From positions 423,001-487,000 of the forward strand of contig JACKJC010000001.1 of NCBI GenBank assembly GCA_020638195.1: a DNA stretch of 64,000 nucleotides, in the 5' to 3' direction. Each line of letters begins with the position of its first letter. Position 1 is the stretch's first letter. Position numbers and translations under genes: made by a program. Origin of the DNA: Methylobacteriaceae bacterium (lineage in GTDB: Bacteria > Pseudomonadota > Alphaproteobacteria > Rhizobiales > Beijerinckiaceae). The notes under the pieces are model-generated. The model worked only from the letters and a program-made list of their open reading frames with translations. It ran no database searches and was not told the DNA's origin. Below, in pieces: positions 43,116 through 51,816 of the stretch.

Positions 43116-43772
43116 ATGAACCGACCCTATCAGGACATTGCCGATCTACCGCAGGCGTTGCCGGTGTTTCCACTCGCCGGCTGCTTGCTTTTGCCTCGTG
43201 CGGAACTTCCACTCAATATTTTCGAACCACGCTATCTCGCAATGGTAGATGCGGCCCTGGCCTCTGACCGCCTGATCGGCATGATCCAGCCGCTGCCGAA
43301 GACAGCGACCGAGGCGAAGCCTTCGCTCTTTGGGATCGGTTGCGTGGGAAAGATCACGCGCTTCGCCGAAACTGGCGACGGCCGGTATTTCATTTCGCTC
43401 GAGGGCATCTGCCGTTTTCGCACACGCCTGGAACGCGAGGGGAACGGAGGATTTCGGATATTTGACGTCGAGTATCAAAATTTTGCCGAGGATCTCAAAA
43501 GCCTGTCGGAGTCTGACGCACCTGATCGGAGCGCCGTCGTGAGCGCTTTGCGCGCCTATGCCGAGCGGCACGCAATGAGAATCGACTGGGATTCCGTCGC
43601 GAAGGCCTCGGATGAGGAACTCGTCAATTCACTTGCGATCATGAGTCCTTTTGGCGTCAAGGAAAAGCAGGCGCTGCTGGAAGCGCGCGATCTGCGCGAC
43701 CGCGCTGCGGTCCTCGTCGCAATCGCCGAAATGGAATTGGCCGGCGACGGCAGTCGAGCGCCTTTGCATTGA
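43116..43772 (+). CDS. Lon N-terminal (substrate-binding) domain protein
   Basis: The 218-residue protein is a stand-alone LON substrate-binding domain, with PVFPLAGCLLLPRAELPLNIFEPRY at the N-terminus and GCVGKITRFAETGDGRYFISLEG. It has no AAA+ or protease domain. The family is common in alphaproteobacteria beside Trm112 and CnoX genes; its role is unknown but may involve recruiting proteolysis substrates. The ATG at 43116 is 26 bases after the cnoX stop. Confidence 0.9.
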   Translation: MNRPYQDIADLPQALPVFPLAGCLLLPRAELPLNIFEPRYLAMVDAALASDRLIGMIQPLPKTATEAKPSLFGIGCVGKITRFAETGDGRYFISLEGICRFRTRLEREGNGGFRIFDVEYQNFAEDLKSLSESDAPDRSAVVSALRAYAERHAMRIDWDSVAKASDEELVNSLAIMSPFGVKEKQALLEARDLRDRAAVLVAIAEMELAGDGSRAPLH

Positions 43773-43783
43773 CGGAGATTGCG

Positions 43784-43987
43784 ATGATTGAACGCGAGCG
43801 CGACGCGCGGGATGAAAAGACGCGGATCGATCCACGCCTTCTGGAAATACTCGTATGCCCACTCACAAAGGGGACGCTCGAATATGATCCGGATCGAAAC
43901 GAACTGATTTCGCGCGGCGCTAAGCTTGCCTACCCGATTCGGGATGGAATCCCGATCATGCTGCCTGAGGAAGCGAGAAATCTCTGA
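43784..43987 (+). CDS. Trm112 family protein
   Basis: This is a 67-residue Trm112-like protein with LLEILVCPLTKGTLEYD and AYPIRDGIPIMLPEEAR. Eukaryotic Trm112 activates methyltransferases; the bacterial role is less clear. As in many alphaproteobacterial members, only one of the zinc-site cysteines is retained. The ATG at 43784 has GGAG six bases upstream and is 11 bases after the preceding stop; a TTG at 43769 is less likely. Confidence 0.9.
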   Translation: MIERERDARDEKTRIDPRLLEILVCPLTKGTLEYDPDRNELISRGAKLAYPIRDGIPIMLPEEARNL

Positions 43988-44061
43988 CTGCTGAATGATG
44001 CGTCATAACGCCTAATATTAACGCATACTGCCACTTGCTTCTCTGCAGAAGATGCCTTTTT

Positions 44062-44088
44062 GATCAAACTGCATTCAATCGTTTGATC
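44062..44088. promoter_or_regulatory. Inverted repeat in the amt leader
   Basis: GATCAAAC and GTTTGATC are perfect 8-bp complements separated by 11 bases, ending 13 bases before the amt ATG. It could be an operator, or an RNA hairpin near the ribosome site. No clear sigma-54 promoter (TGGCAC-N5-TTGC) is visible in the 114-base spacer. Confidence 0.4.
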
Positions 44089-44101
44089 GAAATCTGGGCA
44101 C

Positions 44102-45415
44102 ATGAAAAAGCTGACACTCCGCGCCGGCCTGGCGATCACGCTCTTCTCCTGGCCCGTTTGCGCGCAGGCCGCTGACGCTGGCACAATCAGCGCGGCTGAC
44201 ACGGGATTCATGATCGCGGCGACCGCGCTGGTCTTGATGATGACCATTCCCGGTCTCGCCATGTTCTATGCGGGCATGGTCCGCAAGAAGAACGTGCTCG
44301 CGACCATGGCCCAGAGCTTTGCAGCAACCGCAATCGTCTCGATCCTTTGGTTCGCCTTCGGTTACACGCTCAGTTTCCATGGCGACGGCGCATGGATCGG
44401 GCAATTCGGGCGATCCTTCTTCGCCGGGATCGGTATGGAAACCGTCAGCCCGTTCGCGAAGACCATTCCCGAACTCCTGTTCGCCGCCTATCAGATGACA
44501 TTCGCGGTGATCACCTGCGCGCTCGTGGCAGGCGCCGTGGCCGATCGCCTCAGGTTTTCGGCATTTCTCCTGTTCACGGTCTTCTGGCTGTTCCTCGTCT
44601 ATGTCCCGTCTGCCCATTGGGTCTGGGGCGGCGGTTTCCTCGCGACCATGGGCGTTCTCGATTTCGCGGGCGGCACCGTCGTGCATATCAATGCAGGCGT
44701 CGCAGGTCTCCTTGCGGCGCTTGTGATGGGGTCCAGACAGGGCTACGGCAAAGAGAATCTCGCCCCCTTCGATCTGTCGATGGCTGTGATCGGCACCGGT
44801 CTCTTGTGGGTCGGCTGGTTCGGCTTCAACGGTGGATCGGCTTTGGGCGCAGGTTCGCGTGCGGTTTTCGCGATCGTCGCCACGCATTTGGCGGCATGTT
44901 CCGGCGCCGTCGTCTGGACAGCGCTCGAATGGGCCGAACGCGGCAAACCGTCCGTTCTCGGCGTCATATCCGGCGCCGTAGCTGGTCTCGGCACCATCAC
45001 GCCGGCATCAGGTTATGTTCTGCCCTGGCACGGTGTCGTGATCGGCTGCGTCGCCGGTGCTGTTTGTTACTATGCGTGCACACGCATCAAGGTCCGCTTC
45101 AAGTACGACGATTCCCTCGATGTCTTCGGCGTCCATGGCGTTGGCGGCATTATTGGAACACTGATGGCGGGCGTTTTCGCGACGGCCTCGGTCAGCAGGA
45201 CAGCGACGGATGCAGGCGTCTCCGGCCTCCTGGACGGCGCGCCTCGGCAGCTGCTCATCCAGGCGATCGGCGTCATCGTGATCACTGTCTGGTGCCTGAT
45301 TGGTACATGGATATCGCTCAAGGCGACCGACATGCTGGTCGGCCTGAGGACAGAATCCGACGACGAACGCATGGGGCTCGACCTTGCCTTGCACGGCGAG
45401 GCCCTTCATCAATAG
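44102..45415 (+). CDS. amt: Ammonium transporter Amt
   Basis: This is a trimeric inner-membrane ammonium channel. The 437-residue protein has a signal peptide (AGLAITLFSWPVCAQA) and eleven membrane helices. The twin histidines of the pore are in GGTVVHINAG and FGVHGVGG, and the Amt signature around DFAGGTVVH is intact. The glnK gene that usually precedes amt is absent here. It is followed by tesB and ftsK, the usual downstream order in rhizobia. Confidence 0.95.
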   Translation: MKKLTLRAGLAITLFSWPVCAQAADAGTISAADTGFMIAATALVLMMTIPGLAMFYAGMVRKKNVLATMAQSFAATAIVSILWFAFGYTLSFHGDGAWIGQFGRSFFAGIGMETVSPFAKTIPELLFAAYQMTFAVITCALVAGAVADRLRFSAFLLFTVFWLFLVYVPSAHWVWGGGFLATMGVLDFAGGTVVHINAGVAGLLAALVMGSRQGYGKENLAPFDLSMAVIGTGLLWVGWFGFNGGSALGAGSRAVFAIVATHLAACSGAVVWTALEWAERGKPSVLGVISGAVAGLGTITPASGYVLPWHGVVIGCVAGAVCYYACTRIKVRFKYDDSLDVFGVHGVGGIIGTLMAGVFATASVSRTATDAGVSGLLDGAPRQLLIQAIGVIVITVWCLIGTWISLKATDMLVGLRTESDDERMGLDLALHGEALHQ

Positions 45416-45454
45416 CGCCGTCCGCCAGCGCGGCGGAATCAGGGTAGCTATTGA

Positions 45455-46312
45455 ATGAGCGCGATCGACGACCTGCTTGCGATTCTCGATCTCGAGCAGA
45501 TTGAGCACAACATCTATCGTGGCCGCAGCCCGCAGGTTGGGTGGCAACGTGTCTTTGGTGGGCTTGTCATCTCGCAAGCCCTCGTCGCTGCTGCGCGGAC
45601 GGTCGACGACAGGCCGCCCCATTCGCTCCATGGCTATTTCATCCTTCCCGGCGATCCCTCGGTGCCGATCGTCTACGAGGTGGACCGCATCCGCGACGGC
45701 AAGAGTTTCGCCACGCGCAATTGCGTCGCCATTCAACACGGACGCGCCATCTTTTCCTTGTCGGCGTCATTCCAGATAGACGAGGCCGGTCTCGAACACG
45801 CTATCGACATGCCACAGGTCACGCCGCCTGAGGACCTGCCCTCGGAAGCCGAGCTGAAGGCCAGCTTCACTGACGCGACACCAGAACCGATCCGACGCTT
45901 CTTCGACCAACCGCGCCCGATCGAGAGCAGGCCGGTCGATCCCCGACGATACGCTCCGCGCGCCGGCGTCCCCGGTGAGCCCGTTCAATACGTGTGGTTC
46001 AGAGCGTCGGGCGCATTGCCGGACGATCCGGCCGTCCATCGCGCCGTGCTCGCGTATCTCTCCGACATGACGCTGCTGGATACCGCTCTGATCGCGCATG
46101 GGCGATCGGCGTTCCAAAGCGACCTTCAGGTGGCCAGCCTCGATCACGCCCTCTGGTTCCACCGGCCATTCCGCGCGGACGACTGGCTGCTCTATGCGCA
46201 GGACAGCCCTTCCAGCTCAGGCGCACGCGGGCTCACGCGCGGTTCCATCTATACGCGGGACGGACGGCTGGTCGCCTCGGTCGCGCAGGAGGGGCTCATC
46301 CGCCCGCGTTAA
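45455..46312 (+). CDS. tesB: Acyl-CoA thioesterase II
   Basis: TesB hydrolyses medium- and long-chain acyl-CoAs. The 285-residue double-hotdog protein has GGLVISQALVAA at the N-terminus, HSLHGYFILPGD, and the C-terminal catalytic block SLDHALWFHRPFRADDWLLY with the Asp, plus SGARGLTRGSIYTRDG carrying the Thr/Ser and Gln (VAQEG). The gene starts 39 bases after amt and precedes ftsK. Confidence 0.95.
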   Translation: MSAIDDLLAILDLEQIEHNIYRGRSPQVGWQRVFGGLVISQALVAAARTVDDRPPHSLHGYFILPGDPSVPIVYEVDRIRDGKSFATRNCVAIQHGRAIFSLSASFQIDEAGLEHAIDMPQVTPPEDLPSEAELKASFTDATPEPIRRFFDQPRPIESRPVDPRRYAPRAGVPGEPVQYVWFRASGALPDDPAVHRAVLAYLSDMTLLDTALIAHGRSAFQSDLQVASLDHALWFHRPFRADDWLLYAQDSPSSSGARGLTRGSIYTRDGRLVASVAQEGLIRPR

Positions 46313-46380
46313 TTCGTGGCGTCGGTAAGGAACGAGCAAGGTTAAGCGGTCCTTAACCCCACTTTTCTAGTCTGCCTCGA

Positions 46381-48954
46381 GTGGCGACTGTCGTCACAAT
46401 TTCGAAGCAGCGTCGGAAATTTATGCGCAACGCAGGCTATTCGGCCCTTGTCGGCAGCTTCCCAGCTACCGCACGACTGTTCTTGTCGCGGCGGGCGACG
46501 GAGGCTGCGGGCATTGCCCTGATCGCGGTCGTGATTCTCACCGGGCTTGCGCTGGCTACATGGTCGACGCGCGACCCGAGCCTCAATCACGCGACCGCTG
46601 GCCCCATTCGCAATCTTCTAGGACTGCGTGGCGCCGTCGTTGCCGACCTGCTGACGCAGATATTCGGCATTGCATCAATCGCGCTCCTGGCGCCGATCGC
46701 CTTACTTGGTTGGCGCCTCGTGGTCGACCACGGTTTCGACCGTCCGAAGTCCCGAATTGCCCTCTGGCTTCTGGGCGTGTTGAGCGCGGCGGCTGTCGCG
46801 TCCATGCTCCCGCCGCCGGGACGCTGGCCCTTGCCGACAGGTTTGGGCGGCATGATCGGCGATGCGACCGCCGGCCTCGCACGCTGGGCAACCGGCGGCG
46901 CGCGCATCGGCATGCTTGCGGCGACGATCGCCTGCGCGGCGAGCGCTATCCTCAGTCTGACCGCGGCCTGTGGCGGACGCAGACAGAAAACTGCAGAGCC
47001 CGTTCCCACGCAATCAAGACCGTCCAAGGCGAAGCGCGTCGCCGAAAGGGTCGAACCCGACGATGAGCCCGGCGCCGCTCTGATTTCCCTCGGCGCCGCT
47101 TTGCACGGCCTGCTTGCATTGAAAAGCGCCGCTCTGCGTCGGTTGCGGAACGTAGATACGAAACTACGATCGAACGCGGAGGCGGAGTCGTCCCCGGCGA
47201 CCGCAAGCCATCAGCGCATGGAGCCGAGCTTCTCGGGAGCGAATCGCGAGGTAGAGGCGGCTTGGAAGCCTGCCTTCCAGCCGCTGAGCGCCGCCCAGCC
47301 AGAACCGGCGCTTGAAACCAACGTCCCATCGCAGATCGCCATCTCCAGTCAGGCCGGTCCCCTCAAGCCTGGGCGCCGAGCCTCCAAGGAGGCTCAGCCA
47401 GAACTCTTCGATAGGCAGGCCTATCACCTGCCCGCCCTCGGACTGCTGGCGGAAACGCGAAAACCGGCGCGCCGGATTTCTGAGGATTCGTTGGCGCAAA
47501 ACGCGCGTCTGCTCGAAGGCGTCCTGGACGATTTCGGCGTGAAGGGCGAGATCGTGAACGTGCGGCCGGGGCCGGTGGTGACCTTGTACGAGCTCGAGCC
47601 CGCGCCGGGCGTCAAGTCGAGCCGCGTCATCGGCCTCGCCGACGATATCGCGCGCTCCATGTCGGCGATCTCCGCCCGCGTCGCCGTCGTGCAGGGCCGC
47701 AACGCCATCGGCGTCGAACTGCCCAACCAGGACCGCGAGACCGTCTACCTGCGCGAACTCCTCGCCTCCGCCGATTTCGAGGCATCCAAGCATCGCTTGG
47801 CGATAGCGCTCGGCAAGACCATCGGCGGCGAGCCCGTCATCGTCGATCTCGCCCGCATGCCCCATCTGCTGGTCGCCGGCACCACCGGCTCCGGCAAGTC
47901 GGTGGCCATCAACACCATGATCCTGTCCCTGCTCTATCGCCTCAAGCCCGAGCAGTGCCGCCTCATCATGGTCGATCCCAAAATGCTCGAACTCTCCGTC
48001 TACGACGGCATTCCCCATCTGCTGACCCCCGTCGTCACCGACCCCAAGAAGGCGGTCGTCGCGCTCAAATGGGCGGTCCGCGAGATGGAGGATCGCTACA
48101 AGAAAATGTCGAAGCTCGGCGTGCGCAACATCGACGGCTTCAACGCACGCCTGGCGGAAGCAGCGCAAAAAGGCGAGACCATCACCCGCACCGTCCAGAC
48201 CGGCTTCGATCGCGCCACCGGCGAAGCGATCTACGAGCAGGAGGATTTTGTCCTCGAGCCCCTGCCCTACATCGTCGTCGTCGTCGACGAGATGGCCGAC
48301 CTGATGATGGTCGCCGGCAAGGACATCGAGGGCGCGATCCAGCGCCTCGCCCAGATGGCGCGCGCCGCCGGCATTCATCTCATCATGGCGACGCAACGCC
48401 CCTCGGTCGACGTCATCACCGGCACGATCAAGGCGAACTTCCCGACCCGCATTTCCTTCCAGGTCACGTCCAAGATCGACAGCCGCACCATCCTCGGAGA
48501 GCAAGGCGCCGAACAGCTGCTCGGCCAGGGCGACATGCTCTACATGGCCGGCGGCGGCCGCATATCTCGCGTGCACGGGCCCTTCGTGTCCGATCACGAG
48601 GTGGAAAAGGTCGTGGCGCATCTCAAGATGCAGGGCGCGCCCGACTATCTCGACGCGATCACCGCCGAAGACGAGGACGAGGACGGCGGCGAGGGGCCGG
48701 CCGCCTCGGGCGACTTCGCCGACGAGAGCGCCGATCTCTACGACCGCGCCGTCAACATCGTGCTGCGCGACCGCAAGTGCTCGGTCTCCTACATCCAGCG
48801 CCGCCTCTCCGTCGGCTACAACAAGGCCGCCTCGCTCGTCGAGCGCATGGAAAAGGAAGGCCTCGTCGGACAGGCCAATCACGCCGGCAAACGTGAGATT
48901 CTCTTCGGAAACGGCGTCGATCGAGGCGCGTTCGCACCGAACGAGGTCGAATGA
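46381..48954 (+). CDS. ftsK: DNA translocase FtsK
   Basis: FtsK is a septal DNA pump that moves chromosome termini and activates XerCD at dif. The 857-residue protein has four N-terminal membrane helices (about 35-190), a short linker (about 200-370), a RecA-like motor with Walker A GTTGSGKSVAI and the Walker B VVVDEMADLM, and a C-terminal gamma winged-helix (DLYDRAVNIVLRDRKCSVSYIQRRLSVGYNKA) that reads KOPS. The start is a GTG at 46381. The xerC gene partner is also in this window at 14112-15095. Confidence 0.96.
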   Translation: MATVVTISKQRRKFMRNAGYSALVGSFPATARLFLSRRATEAAGIALIAVVILTGLALATWSTRDPSLNHATAGPIRNLLGLRGAVVADLLTQIFGIASIALLAPIALLGWRLVVDHGFDRPKSRIALWLLGVLSAAAVASMLPPPGRWPLPTGLGGMIGDATAGLARWATGGARIGMLAATIACAASAILSLTAACGGRRQKTAEPVPTQSRPSKAKRVAERVEPDDEPGAALISLGAALHGLLALKSAALRRLRNVDTKLRSNAEAESSPATASHQRMEPSFSGANREVEAAWKPAFQPLSAAQPEPALETNVPSQIAISSQAGPLKPGRRASKEAQPELFDRQAYHLPALGLLAETRKPARRISEDSLAQNARLLEGVLDDFGVKGEIVNVRPGPVVTLYELEPAPGVKSSRVIGLADDIARSMSAISARVAVVQGRNAIGVELPNQDRETVYLRELLASADFEASKHRLAIALGKTIGGEPVIVDLARMPHLLVAGTTGSGKSVAINTMILSLLYRLKPEQCRLIMVDPKMLELSVYDGIPHLLTPVVTDPKKAVVALKWAVREMEDRYKKMSKLGVRNIDGFNARLAEAAQKGETITRTVQTGFDRATGEAIYEQEDFVLEPLPYIVVVVDEMADLMMVAGKDIEGAIQRLAQMARAAGIHLIMATQRPSVDVITGTIKANFPTRISFQVTSKIDSRTILGEQGAEQLLGQGDMLYMAGGGRISRVHGPFVSDHEVEKVVAHLKMQGAPDYLDAITAEDEDEDGGEGPAASGDFADESADLYDRAVNIVLRDRKCSVSYIQRRLSVGYNKAASLVERMEKEGLVGQANHAGKREILFGNGVDRGAFAPNEVE

Positions 48955-49015
48955 GATCCGTTCTTCAATTCGCCATAAGTGGCGCCTAGATGAGCGGCGA
49001 CCAAGGATGAATTTC

Positions 49016-49684
49016 ATGTGGCATCGACTGCGGGCAATTGCGACGCTGGCGCTTCTGATCGGCGCAAGCTCTGCGGTCGCCCAAATCAACGCGGGCTCCG
49101 CGTCGGCGAAGAACTCGCGTTCTCACGTCGCGAGCGACAAGATCGCCCCCGATACCGCGATTGATCGCGCAAACGCCTATCTCAACAGCGCGACAAATCT
49201 CGTCGCAGACTTCGTACAAATCGGCGCAGACGGCAGGCGTTCAGAGGGCAAACTCTACGTTCGCCGTCCTGGTCGCTTGCGATTCGAATATGCGCAGCCA
49301 GCGACACTCGAGATCGTGGCCGACGGAACCTCCGTTTCGATTCGTGATCGCAAGCTCGCGACAAACGACATGTATTTCATCAGCCAGACGCCGCTGAAAT
49401 TTCTTCTGAAGGAGCGCATCGACCTTCGCCGGGACGTCAAAATTCTCGGGGTGCGGGAAAGCAAGGGCGGCGTCGTGATTTCGATCGAGGACAAGGCCAC
49501 GTTCGGCGGCACATCGCTGATCAAGCTGATTTTTGATCCCAAGACCTTCGCGCTGAAACAATGGCACGTCACGGATCCGCAGGGTTATGAAACCCTCGTC
49601 TCGCTCTTCAATGTCGACCTGTCGCAGACGCCCGACTCCTCGCTCTTCAAGATCAATAACGAGCGGATGTTGAACCCGAACTAG
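49016..49684 (+). CDS. lolA: Outer-membrane lipoprotein carrier protein LolA
   Basis: LolA carries lipoproteins across the periplasm. The product has a signal peptide (LRAIATLALLIGASSAVAQ) and the LolA beta-fold, with LNSATNLVADFVQIGADGRRSEGKLYVRRPGRLRFEY, LKFLLKERIDL and the C-terminal LIFDPKTFALKQWHVTDPQG. AAGGA is eight bases before the ATG at 49016, so that start is preferred to the ATG at 49007, which overlaps the motif. ftsK precedes and xthA follows, an order seen widely in Hyphomicrobiales. Confidence 0.93.
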   Translation: MWHRLRAIATLALLIGASSAVAQINAGSASAKNSRSHVASDKIAPDTAIDRANAYLNSATNLVADFVQIGADGRRSEGKLYVRRPGRLRFEYAQPATLEIVADGTSVSIRDRKLATNDMYFISQTPLKFLLKERIDLRRDVKILGVRESKGGVVISIEDKATFGGTSLIKLIFDPKTFALKQWHVTDPQGYETLVSLFNVDLSQTPDSSLFKINNERMLNPN

Positions 49685-49760
49685 GCAATGAGCTGGATTG
49701 CCTTGTGGACCGCGGTGCGGCAACACTTGTGCCTCCGCGCCAGGCGTGTTCAGTCGAGGG

Positions 49761-50576
49761 ATGGCTCAGGATATTTGCAAGATCGCGACCTGGAACATCA
49801 ATTCCGTTCGCCTGCGCATGCCGATCGTCGCCCGCTACCTGCAAGAGCACAGGCCCGATGTTCTCTGCCTGCAGGAGACCAAGTGCCGCGACAGCGAGTT
49901 TCCTTATTCGGCGTTTCGTGAGCTCGGCTACGAGCACATCGAGATCCATGGCCAGAAGGGCTACCATGGCGTCGCAATCGCTTCGCGCCGCCCGCTATCG
50001 AACAGCAGGCGGCGCGATTTCTGCGCCAAGGGCGATGCGCGCCATATTTGTGTCAGTCTGAAGGTCGGCGCGCGCGACATTGAGCTGCACAATTTCTACG
50101 TGCCGGCGGGCGGAGACGAACCTGATCCGCAGATCAATCCAAAATTTGCGCATAAGCTGGCGTTTTTCGACGAGCTATCGGAATGGGCGAAGCTCGAAAA
50201 AACTCATGCGCGCGACTCGATCCTTGTTGGCGATATCAACGTCGCGCCGCTCGAAACCGACGTCTGGAGCCACAAGGCGCTTCTGAAAGTGGTGAGCCAT
50301 ACCCCGATCGAGGTCGAACGTTTCGAGACGGCGATGCGGGCGGGCATGTGGGTCGACGCCATGCGCAAATTCGTGCCCGCCGAGCAGAGACTTTACACGT
50401 GGTGGAGCTATAGCTCGCCGGACTGGGAGAGGGCTGACAAAGGGCGCCGGCTCGATCACATCTGGGTCAGCCCGAGCCTCGCCGATTCTATCGCCGGACT
50501 TCAGATTTTAAAGGATGCCCGTGGTTGGGACCGCCCCTCCGATCATGTGCCGGTGTCGATCGAAGTCTTCGGCTGA
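49761..50576 (+). CDS. xthA: Exodeoxyribonuclease III
   Basis: XthA is an AP endonuclease and 3'-5' exonuclease of base-excision repair. The 271-residue protein has all EEP motifs: TWNINSVR, LCLQETKC (catalytic Glu), GDINVAP (Asp/Asn), RRLDHIWVS and SDHVPVSIEV (Asp/His). The frame starts 21 codons earlier, but the ATG at 49761 (MAQDICKIATWN) fits the family and follows GAGGG. It ends nine bases before the convergent cNMP-fold gene. Confidence 0.95.
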   Translation: MAQDICKIATWNINSVRLRMPIVARYLQEHRPDVLCLQETKCRDSEFPYSAFRELGYEHIEIHGQKGYHGVAIASRRPLSNSRRRDFCAKGDARHICVSLKVGARDIELHNFYVPAGGDEPDPQINPKFAHKLAFFDELSEWAKLEKTHARDSILVGDINVAPLETDVWSHKALLKVVSHTPIEVERFETAMRAGMWVDAMRKFVPAEQRLYTWWSYSSPDWERADKGRRLDHIWVSPSLADSIAGLQILKDARGWDRPSDHVPVSIEVFG

Positions 50577-50585
50577 TTGTATCTG

Positions 50586-51026
50586 TCAAGCAAGCGGCGT
50601 CAGTTGCGAGGAGAGCGAAGACAGGCGTTCGCTAACCATTCGGCGGACAGCGTCTGCGCTGCGCGGATACTCGCTCAGAATGCGATGAAACACTGCGCGT
50701 GAAACTCGAAGAAGCGTGGTTGGCTCACGCGAGATGATTGAGCCTGCCGCCTCGGTGTCCGCGATCATAGCGAGTTCGCCGACCAATCCAGGCGAATACA
50801 CGACTTTCGACGGCTCGCCGAGCGCATCGCGGGTGTCGAAGATCGCCAGAGATCCCTTCAGAACGAGGTAGCCTCCTTCGAGGCGCGCTGGCGCCGCGCA
50901 CAGCACATCGCCGGCGCGCAGTAACTTGGTTTCCGCAGAAAACGCCAGAAGCCGCAGGGCATCGGGCTCCAGGAGGCGGAAGACCGGGACCTGCTCGAAC
51001 AGTCGGATATCGTCGTCGAGCGCCAT
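50586..51026 (-). CDS. Stand-alone cyclic-nucleotide-binding-fold protein
   Basis: The 146-residue protein is a single CRP-like beta-roll with no DNA-binding or other effector domain. It shows LRAGDVLCAAPARLEGGYLVLKGSLAIF and GLVGELAMI. In the phosphate-binding cassette the usual Arg after the Gly-Glu-Leu-Ala motif is absent (DTEAAGSIIS), so binding of cAMP or cGMP is doubtful. It lies 45 bases downstream of the response regulator on the same strand. Confidence 0.82.
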   Translation of the reverse strand: MALDDDIRLFEQVPVFRLLEPDALRLLAFSAETKLLRAGDVLCAAPARLEGGYLVLKGSLAIFDTRDALGEPSKVVYSPGLVGELAMIADTEAAGSIISREPTTLLRVSRAVFHRILSEYPRSADAVRRMVSERLSSLSSQLTPLA

Positions 51027-51071
51027 TTTGAATCTCGCGCGTTGGAATGTAAGACGCCGATTACGAGCCTA

Positions 51072-51758
51072 TCACGGCACCAGCTTGTAGCCGCCGCCAT
51101 CCGTAATCAGAAGTTTGGCGCGAACGGGATCTTCTTCGATCTTCTGCCGCAGGCGATAGATGTGCGTCTCCAGCGTGTGCGTCGTCACATTGGCATTGTA
51201 GCCCCAGACATCGCGGAGGAGCACATCGCGCGTGACTGTCGCCGGCGCGGCCTTGTGCAGGAAGCGTAGAATGGCCGTCTCTTTTTCAGTCAGCCGCAAT
51301 TTGCCGCCGCGTGCGGTTGAGAGATGTTTCGTCCGGGGATGAAAGACATATGGCCCGATGACGAAGGTAGCGTCATCGCTTTGTTCGAACTGGCGCAGTT
51401 GAACGCGGATGCGCGCTAGCAGCACCGCGAATTTGAAGGGCTTCGCGATATAGTCGTTCGCGCCGGATTCGAGACCGAGCACGGTGTCGGCGTCGGATGT
51501 ATGTCCGGTCACCATGATGATCGGATTGGCGTATCCCTCGCGGCGTAATAGTTTAACCGCCTCACGGCCATCCATGTCCGGCAGACCGACATCGAGGAGA
51601 ATGAGATCCGGCGACTGGGTCCGCGCAGCGGCAAGCGCCGAGACGCCATTCGCCGCCTGGATGATCGTAAACTCCTCATGCAGGGTCATTTGCTCGGCCA
51701 GCGAACTCCGCAAGTCCTCGTCATCATCGACAAGTAGGATCTTGCGCACCTGCGCCAT
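51072..51758 (-). CDS. OmpR-family response regulator, CenR-like
   Basis: The 228-residue regulator has a receiver domain with acidic pocket DDDED, phospho-acceptor Asp in LILLDVGLPDMDG and Lys in AKPFKF, and a winged-helix effector (LRLTEKETAILRFLHKAAPATVTRD, TLETHIYRLRQKIEEDP). Start and sequence resemble CenR, the envelope-control regulator of Caulobacter and Brucella. No sensor kinase is adjacent, which also agrees with CenR. Confidence 0.88.
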   Translation of the reverse strand: MAQVRKILLVDDDEDLRSSLAEQMTLHEEFTIIQAANGVSALAAARTQSPDLILLDVGLPDMDGREAVKLLRREGYANPIIMVTGHTSDADTVLGLESGANDYIAKPFKFAVLLARIRVQLRQFEQSDDATFVIGPYVFHPRTKHLSTARGGKLRLTEKETAILRFLHKAAPATVTRDVLLRDVWGYNANVTTHTLETHIYRLRQKIEEDPVRAKLLITDGGGYKLVP

Positions 51759-51816
51759 CTGAGTTCCCCGCGTTAGACTTGATCTGATTCTGCGATCACG
51801 AGCCTAGGGCGAGCCA

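Noticed and set aside
47164..49089. 641-codon minus-strand frame opposite ftsK and lolA
   Set aside because: Antisense to conserved genes, low-complexity Asp/Gly/Leu-rich translation.
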